Assembly: GCA_045546535.1 (NCBI GenBank)
Contig: JAZQDA010000033.1
Location: 1-11,402, forward strand
Source: RGIG1828 sp045546535
GTDB lineage: Bacteria; Bacillota; Clostridia; UMGS1810
Direction of reading: 5' to 3'
Length of the DNA stretch: 11,402 nucleotides
The first letter of the stretch is position 1; the number at the start of each line of letters is the position of its first letter. Position numbers and translations under genes: made by a program. Under the pieces are notes generated by a model. The model searched no databases and was not told where the DNA came from. It saw only the letters and a program-made list of their open reading frames with translations. Of this stretch, positions 6,606-11,402 are shown piece by piece.

Positions 6606-7607
6606 TTATATTTTAAAAACTTCTCTGCTTGTTTTTGTATCATCAAGTATCTTACCAAGTCCAAGTGCTACGCTTTCCAAGGGACTTTCTGCCATTGCCA
6701 CAGACATTCCTGTCATTTCGCTTATCAGACTGTCAATACCATCTATAAAAGATGAACCTCCCGTAAGCATAATCCCTGACGAAAGTATATCTCCCGCAAG
6801 TTCAGGTGGAGTCTTTTCAAGGACAGTTTTAACAGCATCAATTATCTCATAGATATGTCGTATAAGTGCTTTTCTGATGTCCGACGAGTTCAACTGTGCA
6901 CCTGACGGAAGCCCTGTAGTTAAATTTCTCCCGTTTATATTATAGCAGTGTGAATCTGTATTTTCGGAAACTGTTGCAATTTTATGCTTTATCTCCTGAG
7001 CACTTTGCAGACCTGATGAAATTGAATATTTCCGTTTGACATAGTTAATTATTGCTTCATCAAGAATATCTCCGCCTATGCGGACTGTTTTTGATGAAAC
7101 TATACCACCGAGTGATATTACACTCACCTGCGTTGTTCCGCCTCCAATATCAATTATCATAACTCCTGAGGGTGCATCAGTACAAAGACCTGCTCCTATT
7201 GCGGACGCCATAGGTTCTTCTATCAGTTTTACTGTACGGATTCCCGCTTTTTTCATTGCCTGAATCGTTGCACTTTTTTGAAGCGGTGTGCTTCCCGCAG
7301 GTATTCCTATGAGTGCTCTTGGTCTTAATCCTGAAGTTGTTTTCATTATTTTCTTTATAAACTGCCCGACCATAATCGATGCAGATTCGCAGTCGGATAT
7401 TACCCCGTCTGTCACAGGACGGACAGATTTTATTCCCGAGTGTGTACGTCCAAGCATCTCTTTTGCCTGACTGCCAACGGCTATGATATGACCGTCTGAA
7501 GCATCTACAGCAATTACGCTTGGTTCATTTAATACTATTCCTTTTGATTTCTGATATATGAGCGTGTTAGTGGTTCCAAGGTCTATTCCTATATCTCTTA
7601 TGGACAC
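6606..7607 (-). CDS. mreB: Actin-like cell shape protein MreB
   Basis: Bacterial actin that forms membrane-bound filaments guiding the elongation machinery. The 333-residue product shows the ATPase fold in order: phosphate-1 loop DLGTTNT (9-15), RPVTDGVI (63-70), the EEPMASAIGAG segment with the catalytic Glu (130-140), phosphate-2 loop DIGGGTT (153-159), GGDILDEAIINYVKRKY (178-194), GRNLTTGLPSG (226-236) and adenosine loop LTGGSSFIDG (281-290). Oddities are Gln160 where most MreB proteins have Glu (GGGTTE), and a divergent IPAGSTPLQKSATIQAMKKAG segment (102-122) where VPSGVTEVEKRAV is usual. The start is GTG at 7605-7607, decided by AAAGGGG eight bases upstream, which overlaps the maf stop codon. 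An Mbl-type paralogue is possible, but position next to mreC favours MreB. Confidence 0.94.
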   Translation of the reverse strand: MSIRDIGIDLGTTNTLIYQKSKGIVLNEPSVIAVDASDGHIIAVGSQAKEMLGRTHSGIKSVRPVTDGVISDCESASIMVGQFIKKIMKTTSGLRPRALIGIPAGSTPLQKSATIQAMKKAGIRTVKLIEEPMASAIGAGLCTDAPSGVMIIDIGGGTTQVSVISLGGIVSSKTVRIGGDILDEAIINYVKRKYSISSGLQSAQEIKHKIATVSENTDSHCYNINGRNLTTGLPSGAQLNSSDIRKALIRHIYEIIDAVKTVLEKTPPELAGDILSSGIMLTGGSSFIDGIDSLISEMTGMSVAMAESPLESVALGLGKILDDTKTSREVFKI

Positions 7608-7615
7608 AGGGTTAT

Positions 7616-7622
7616 CCCCTTT
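7616..7622 (-). promoter_or_regulatory. Ribosome binding site for mreB (GTG start), overlapping the maf stop
   Basis: AAAGGGG on the minus strand lies eight bases before the mreB GTG. Its first A is the last base of the maf TGA stop, so ribosomes ending maf are delivered directly to the mreB start. Confidence 0.75.
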
Positions 7623-8200
7623 CAGATTATTACATCAAACTCCTTTTTAAGCAGTCTATAAAGCGTTGAAAGAGGAAGACCGACAACATTGTAATAGTCG
7701 CCGTCAATTTTTTTGACAAATACACCTGCATATTCCTGAATTCCATACGCCCCTGCTTTATCATAGGGTTTATATGTATTTATATAATCTGTGATTTCTT
7801 CGTCTGTCATAGGAGAAAAGTAAACTTGTGTTTCACAAAAATCAGTTACTGTTGTCATATCGTCTGTATTGGTAACGGATATGCCTGACACTACTGTGTG
7901 GCTTTTATCTGAAAATGATGAAAGCATACTGAAAGCCTCGTTAAAATCTTTGGGTTTACCGACTATTTCCCCGTCTGACACAACTACAGTGTCTGCACCG
8001 ATTACAAGGTGTCCCGCGCTAAGTTTTGATGCAATATCGGTGGATTTTAACATCGCAAGTTCCTGAACATAAAATCTTGGCGGTAAATCCTTGGAGATTT
8101 TGCTCTCGTCAACATCGCTTTCCATTATTTTAAAATCAAGCCCTACCGATGATAGTATATCACGTCGTCTTGGTGATTTTGATGCAAGTACAAATCTCAT
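7622..8200 (-). CDS. maf: Maf-family nucleoside triphosphate pyrophosphatase (dTTP/UTP type)
   Basis: Cytoplasmic house-cleaning enzyme that hydrolyses non-canonical or excess nucleoside triphosphates to monophosphate and pyrophosphate. The 192-residue product has all Maf signatures: LASKSPRRRDIL (5-16), VIGADTVV (67-73) with the proposed catalytic Asp70, GKPKDFNEAFSML (81-93), SHTVVSGISV (100-109) and DKAGAYGIQEYAG (147-159). The last motif points to the dTTP/UTP (YhdE) subgroup rather than the m7GTP (YceF) subgroup, by inference from motif similarity. It starts five bases after dut; AGAGG at the dut end serves as its binding site. Maf directly upstream of mreB is a common arrangement in Firmicutes and led to its original link with septum formation. 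Confidence 0.94.
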   Translation of the reverse strand: MRFVLASKSPRRRDILSSVGLDFKIMESDVDESKISKDLPPRFYVQELAMLKSTDIASKLSAGHLVIGADTVVVSDGEIVGKPKDFNEAFSMLSSFSDKSHTVVSGISVTNTDDMTTVTDFCETQVYFSPMTDEEITDYINTYKPYDKAGAYGIQEYAGVFVKKIDGDYYNVVGLPLSTLYRLLKKEFDVII

Positions 8201-8205
8201 TTTAA

Positions 8206-8661
8206 TTACCTCTTACCGGTAGAACCAAATCCGCCTGAACCTCTCTCTGTCTTTTCAAGTTCGTCTGTTACAGTAAAGTTTGCTTTAGCCACTTCCATAA
8301 TTACCATCTGTGCAACTCTTTCACCGTTTTCTATGGTGTAAGGAGTGTTGCTCAGGTTAACCAAAGCAACTTTAATTTCACCTGTGTAGTCTGAGTCAAC
8401 TACGCCGACGCAGTTTGCAAGTGTTATGCCGTGTTTTGCGGCAAGTCCTGAACGGGCAAACAAAAATGCACCATACTGGGGACCCGGAAGCGATATTGCG
8501 ATGCCTGTAGGAATAAGCGCTTTGTCGAGTGGCCCGAGAGTTATTGGCTCATCAATAACCGCTTTCAAATCCATTCCTGCAGAACCTTCAGTTGCATAAA
8601 ACGGAACTTGTTTCTCTTTATTATTGTCCAGAAATTTAATTTTTATCTCTGCATTCTTCAT
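8206..8661 (-). CDS. dut: Deoxyuridine triphosphatase (dUTPase, trimeric)
   Basis: Hydrolyses dUTP to dUMP and pyrophosphate, keeping uracil out of DNA and supplying dUMP for thymidylate synthesis. The 151-residue product carries the five motifs of the homotrimeric family in order: GSAGMDLKA (26-34), ARSGLAAKHGI (69-79), GVVDSDYTGEIKV (86-98) with the catalytic Asp, NGERVAQMVI (112-121) and the flexible-arm motif RGSGGFGSTGK (140-150). Length matches E. coli Dut. The ATG has AAGGAAGG about seven bases upstream, inside the 22-nt gap after the U32 gene. Dut here is paired with maf, another nucleotide-sanitising enzyme. Confidence 0.97.
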   Translation of the reverse strand: MKNAEIKIKFLDNNKEKQVPFYATEGSAGMDLKAVIDEPITLGPLDKALIPTGIAISLPGPQYGAFLFARSGLAAKHGITLANCVGVVDSDYTGEIKVALVNLSNTPYTIENGERVAQMVIMEVAKANFTVTDELEKTERGSGGFGSTGKR

Positions 8662-8683
8662 AGTAAAACCTTCCTTTTAATTA

Positions 8684-10777
8684 TTAAATAACACCTTTAT
8701 AAAAATGACCTCTTGTAAAGGTGAAATCGGCTCTTAATCCTTTTTCGTACATATTTAAAATTCTTTCAATTTCGTCGGGTGTTTCAGTTGTAAAATCAAA
8801 ACGGTAAAAATCAGCGTTCACAGGCAAAAGTTCATTCATTCTGTCAGACATAACTATGGGTGCAGAATTATACAAAACATTTGTGCAGGATAGTTTATCT
8901 GAAACAAGAGGGAAACAGATGTTTTTTCTGTCTTTAAGATAATAAATTTCACCGTCAATGCACTGACACTTTCCTTTTGAAGAACGGATAACGCAGTTAC
9001 GCATAGTCATCATTGAAACTCTGCCGTAAACTAAAATTTCCGTATCAACCGGAGAGTAAATACATTTTAGTGCCTTTATTGTAAGTTCGGGTGAAAGCGT
9101 TACACTGTCTGCTCCCATTTTCTTTAATTCTTTTACAGACAAAGAGTTAAACGCATTTAATCTGTAATCTGCATAAATCTTTTTGCCCGTATCTTTTAAG
9201 AAAAACTGACCGATATTTGTGATGCAAACTCCGTCTGTTTTGATTTTTGCCAAATCAATTTTAGAAAAATCGTGAATTATGGGCGGAAGTTTAACTATAA
9301 AAACATCGGGCGACGAATTATAGAAAGATGAATTTTTAATATATTCACCATACGGAACATATATCCTTTGAAACCCGAGGTCGTAGGCTTTTTCTGCCTG
9401 TTTATATGTGAGAACTGATGCGGTAAAACCTGGGTCTGCTTTCTTTTTTTCGGGTTTTAAATTAACGAATTTTTTAATCTCAGAATTTCTTTCAATTCTT
9501 GTGATGTATTTTGTGAGTTTATCAAATGCTTCTCGCCTTAAGTTATTTATATCTTTAACGGGAATGTAAATTCCGTCATCAATATCAATATTTAAAGACT
9601 TATATCCAAAAACTGTTCCGCCGAGTTTTGAAAGTTGCTGTCTTATTCTATCTGCATCTGATGGTACATTTGTGGCTTTTTCTGCAAGATTTGTTCCTTT
9701 TGCGCAAAACTTCTGAGAGTCATATTCAATTTCAAATTTTGGAAATTCATTTAAATTGGCGATGAAATTACCTTTTACAAATATTGTGCGGTCAACCGAT
9801 GCATAAGTTCTTGCCTCTGATATTACATCTTCCGTTGCACTTGAAAAAATGTCATCGTGGTTTGAGTTATACGAGAGCATATCTCTGCCGTAAGAGGCTT
9901 CAAAATAGCCTTTGGTAAATCCACCGCGCGAAAAAATATTTTTTAAAAGGTCAAGGTCCTTTGCTAAAACCTCGCCGCCATCGCGGTATTTATTGTATAT
10001 TCCCGTAACGGCACTTACATATGCTTCGCCTTTCATTCTCCCCTCGATTTTAAGAGAAGTTATACCTATTGATTTTAATTCTTTTATATGCTCTATAAGG
10101 CACAAATCTTTAAGGCTTAAAAGATATTTTTCTTCATCACCCAAATTTTCGCCGTCAGATGTCTGAAGAGTATAAGGAAGTCGGCACGGCTGTGCACATG
10201 AGCCTTTATTTCCGCTTCTTCCGCCTATAAAACTAGACATCATACATTGACCCGAGTAACTCATACACAATGCTCCGTGGACAAAAACCTCAAGTTCAAT
10301 CGGGGATTTTTCGCAAATACTGCGTATTTCGTCAAAAGAAAGTTCTCTTGAAAGAACCACTCTGTCTATACCCATTTCTGATGCCTTGAGTACGCCCTCA
10401 AGGTTGTGCACAGTCATTTGTGTACTTGCGTGAATTTTCATATCTGGAAAATATGTTTTTATCATATTTACAATGCCGAAATCCTGAACTATCACAGCAT
10501 CAATACCGGAAATGTAGCAAAATTTTATGAATTCATACACGCTTTCAAGCGAGTCCTCGCCTATCAGAGTGTTTACGGTAACATAAAGTTTTGCTCCTCG
10601 TATATGGGCATAACTCACCGCTTCTGTAATTTCTTCATTTGTAAGATTTACAGCATTTGTACGGGCACCAAAATTTTGTCCCGCAAAATAAACTGCGTCT
10701 GCACCCGAGTCTATTGCGGTTTTAATACACGCAAGACTTCCGCCGGGAGCAAGAATCTCTAATTTAGAATTTTTCAT
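8684..10777 (-). CDS. U32-family protein, long form with two barrel-like halves (RlhA/TrhP-like)
   Basis: U32 proteins were named peptidases, but the best-studied members (E. coli RlhA, TrhP, UbiU/UbiV) take part in O2-independent hydroxylation of RNA or ubiquinone, often with an Fe-S cluster. This 697-residue product has the N-terminal half EILAPGGSLACIKTAIDSGA (7-26), the U32 signature EVFVHGALCMSYSGQCMMS (163-181), GSCAQPCRLP (192-201), and SLKDLC (221-226). The candidate Fe-S cysteines are 171, 178, 194 or 198, and 226. A middle domain (about 320-440) precedes a second, related half (about 450-690) with Cys595, 604, 606, 621 and 631. The length resembles E. coli RlhA (23S rRNA C2501 hydroxylation), but the target is inference. 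It starts one base after zapA with a weak binding site, suggesting coupling. The zapA-U32 pair is a known Firmicutes arrangement. Confidence 0.88.
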   Translation of the reverse strand: MKNSKLEILAPGGSLACIKTAIDSGADAVYFAGQNFGARTNAVNLTNEEITEAVSYAHIRGAKLYVTVNTLIGEDSLESVYEFIKFCYISGIDAVIVQDFGIVNMIKTYFPDMKIHASTQMTVHNLEGVLKASEMGIDRVVLSRELSFDEIRSICEKSPIELEVFVHGALCMSYSGQCMMSSFIGGRSGNKGSCAQPCRLPYTLQTSDGENLGDEEKYLLSLKDLCLIEHIKELKSIGITSLKIEGRMKGEAYVSAVTGIYNKYRDGGEVLAKDLDLLKNIFSRGGFTKGYFEASYGRDMLSYNSNHDDIFSSATEDVISEARTYASVDRTIFVKGNFIANLNEFPKFEIEYDSQKFCAKGTNLAEKATNVPSDADRIRQQLSKLGGTVFGYKSLNIDIDDGIYIPVKDINNLRREAFDKLTKYITRIERNSEIKKFVNLKPEKKKADPGFTASVLTYKQAEKAYDLGFQRIYVPYGEYIKNSSFYNSSPDVFIVKLPPIIHDFSKIDLAKIKTDGVCITNIGQFFLKDTGKKIYADYRLNAFNSLSVKELKKMGADSVTLSPELTIKALKCIYSPVDTEILVYGRVSMMTMRNCVIRSSKGKCQCIDGEIYYLKDRKNICFPLVSDKLSCTNVLYNSAPIVMSDRMNELLPVNADFYRFDFTTETPDEIERILNMYEKGLRADFTFTRGHFYKGVI

Positions 10778-10778
10778 A

Positions 10779-11120
10779 TTACTTACTCTTTCGCAGATTC
10801 TGTATTTCGTTTTTCAAATACTTCTTTTCCTGTTCAAAAATCTCAGATTCTTGTTTGAGACTTTCTATTTCATCTGTAAGTTTCAGATTTTCTTCACTTA
10901 AACTTTTAAGTCTATCCTGTGCCTTTATAAGTTCATCGCACAAATTTATTGCAGTGAGAACTGAAACTTTTATTGGCTTTAGAGATGTATCTTTTGAAAT
11001 AAGTTTCATTATCTCATTTACTTTTGAGCATACTTTCTCAAGATATTCTTTATCTTCAATGCCGACAAATGTGTATTCTTTGCCGAGAATACTTGCCGTT
11101 ACTTTATTTTTTTCTGCCAT
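10779..11120 (-). CDS. zapA: Cell division protein ZapA
   Basis: Small FtsZ-binding protein that bundles FtsZ filaments and stabilises the Z-ring. The 113-residue product has the N-terminal ZapA domain with TASILGKEYTFVGIEDKEYL (8-27), followed by a helix (LEKVCSKVNEIMKLI, 27-41), an SVLTAINLCDELIKAQ segment (53-68), and a long charged coiled coil to the end (about 69-112), slightly longer than in B. subtilis ZapA (about 85 residues). The ATG is fixed by AGAGGA ending six bases upstream. It is the first gene of the ten-gene minus-strand operon, directly downstream of the promoter region at 11162-11174. Family assignment is by the IxGxEYTxxG pattern and the coiled-coil layout. Confidence 0.9.
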   Translation of the reverse strand: MAEKNKVTASILGKEYTFVGIEDKEYLEKVCSKVNEIMKLISKDTSLKPIKVSVLTAINLCDELIKAQDRLKSLSEENLKLTDEIESLKQESEIFEQEKKYLKNEIQNLRKSK

Positions 11121-11161
11121 TTTTATCCTCTTTTCACGAAAAAAGATTTATAAATATAGTT

Positions 11162-11174
11162 ATTATACATTATA
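11162..11174 (-). promoter_or_regulatory. Promoter region of the zapA operon with two tandem -10 boxes
   Basis: On the minus strand two perfect TATAAT boxes (11169-11174 and 11162-11167) are separated by a single G, each directly preceded by TG. No good -35 box is visible at 15-19 bp (TTTTCT at 11192-11197 is the 17-bp candidate for the upstream box). Start points near 11155-11162 would give a leader of about 35-42 nt. It lies just after the gap terminator, so it is the likely start of the morphogenesis operon. Confidence 0.55.
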
Positions 11175-11210
11175 CACTAAATCAGCATAAAAGAAAAGTG
11201 TTTTTTAAAA

Positions 11211-11250
11211 ATAAAATAAAAAAGCACTCAGAGATTTCTCTGAGTGCTTT
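11211..11250 (-). terminator. Rho-independent terminator of gap
   Basis: The 14-bp perfect stem AAAGCACTCAGAGA (11221-11234) and TCTCTGAGTGCTTT (11237-11250) lies 13 nt beyond the gap stop codon. On the minus strand it is followed by a T-rich tract (TTT then TTTATTTTAT, 11211-11223). It separates gap from the zapA operon. Confidence 0.92.
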
Positions 11251-11263
11251 CAAAATGTTTTAA

Positions 11264-11402
11264 TTATGCAAGTTCTGCAAAATATTTGATTGTTCTTACC
11301 ATCTGGCTTGTGTATGAGTTTTCGTTATCATACCATGAAACAACCTGAACTTCATAAAGGTCATCTGCTACTTTAGAAACCATTGTCTGTGTAGCATCGA
11401 AG
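11264..11402 (-). CDS. gap: Glyceraldehyde-3-phosphate dehydrogenase, C-terminal fragment
   Basis: Glycolytic enzyme oxidising glyceraldehyde 3-phosphate to 1,3-bisphosphoglycerate with NAD. Only the last 45 residues lie in the window; the gene runs off the right edge. Reading the minus strand from 11401 gives a frame open to the TAA at 11264-11266, containing VQVVSWYDNENSYTSQMVRT and ending FAELA. VVSWYDNE is the hallmark C-terminal motif of GAPDH, and the SYTSQMVRTIKYFAEL ending is typical of Clostridia. The fragment is too short to report catalytic residues. Its transcript ends at the hairpin 11221-11250. Confidence 0.93.
   Translation of the reverse strand, partial: FDATQTMVSKVADDLYEVQVVSWYDNENSYTSQMVRTIKYFAELA

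Noticed and set aside
10406..10762. Plus-strand open frame of 118 codons opposite the U32 gene
   Set aside because: It is antisense to the conserved N-terminal U32 barrel and has no start signals or family resemblance.
8684..10777. Collagenase-like peptidase function for the U32 protein
   Set aside because: No protease catalytic site can be pointed out, and characterised bacterial members of this architecture act in RNA or quinone hydroxylation; the peptidase name is historical.
10855..11263. Plus-strand open frames opposite zapA and the gap terminator (10855-11190 and 11024-11263)
   Set aside because: They read through the zapA coding sequence, its promoter and the terminator stem, and have low-complexity Phe/Ser/Ile-rich products typical of antisense AT-rich DNA.
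1..11402. Mobile elements, CRISPR arrays, tRNA genes, riboswitches, toxin-antitoxin or defence genes
   Set aside because: The window is almost fully covered by conserved housekeeping genes, and none of the short gaps holds direct-repeat arrays, transposase remnants, tRNA-like folds or known riboswitch-like leaders that I could recognise by eye.

Overview
This is a core-genome window from an AT-rich, low-GC Gram-positive bacterium, most likely an anaerobic member of class Clostridia. The evidence is the codon usage, the long-form ribosome hibernation factor, strong AAGGAGG-type ribosome binding sites, compact T-tailed terminators, an MreBCD-PBP2 block followed by a MinD-like gene and methylglyoxal synthase, and a GAPDH C-terminus of the clostridial type. 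I see no IS element, prophage, CRISPR array, tRNA or rRNA, and I found no clearly undescribed system. The interest lies in unusual residues and gene losses inside otherwise familiar genes.

Left part, plus strand (1-1914): hpf, a long-form ribosome hibernation factor, ends at a strong hairpin terminator. A near-consensus extended -10 promoter then drives a cation diffusion facilitator transporter with two C-terminal cytoplasmic domains. A bidirectional terminator at 1881-1914 separates it from the convergent minus-strand genes.

Main part, minus strand (11120 down to 1919): ten genes run in one direction in the order zapA, U32-family protein, dut, maf, mreB, mreC, mreD, mrdA (PBP2), minD-like, mgsA. 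Gaps are only 0-26 nt, except 72 nt between mrdA and the minD-like gene. zapA has its own promoter region just downstream of the gap terminator. The operon joins Z-ring assembly (ZapA), the lateral-wall elongation machinery (MreB filament, MreC/MreD membrane scaffold, PBP2 transpeptidase), nucleotide-pool sanitation (Dut, Maf), a probable RNA-modifying U32 protein, a MinD-family positioning ATPase and the methylglyoxal bypass enzyme. MinC, MinE and RodA, which accompany MinD and PBP2 at this locus in many Clostridia, are not here.

Right edge (11211-11402): the last 45 codons of a minus-strand glyceraldehyde-3-phosphate dehydrogenase gene and its terminator.

Most notable points: MgsA lacks the residues matching E. 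coli His98 and Asp101; the MinD-like ATPase has Gly in place of the switch-I Asp40 and no MinC/MinE partner nearby; three of the ten operon genes start with GTG or TTG; and a palindrome overlaps a possible internal promoter in front of the minD-like gene. No stretch longer than 300 bases lacks a gene.
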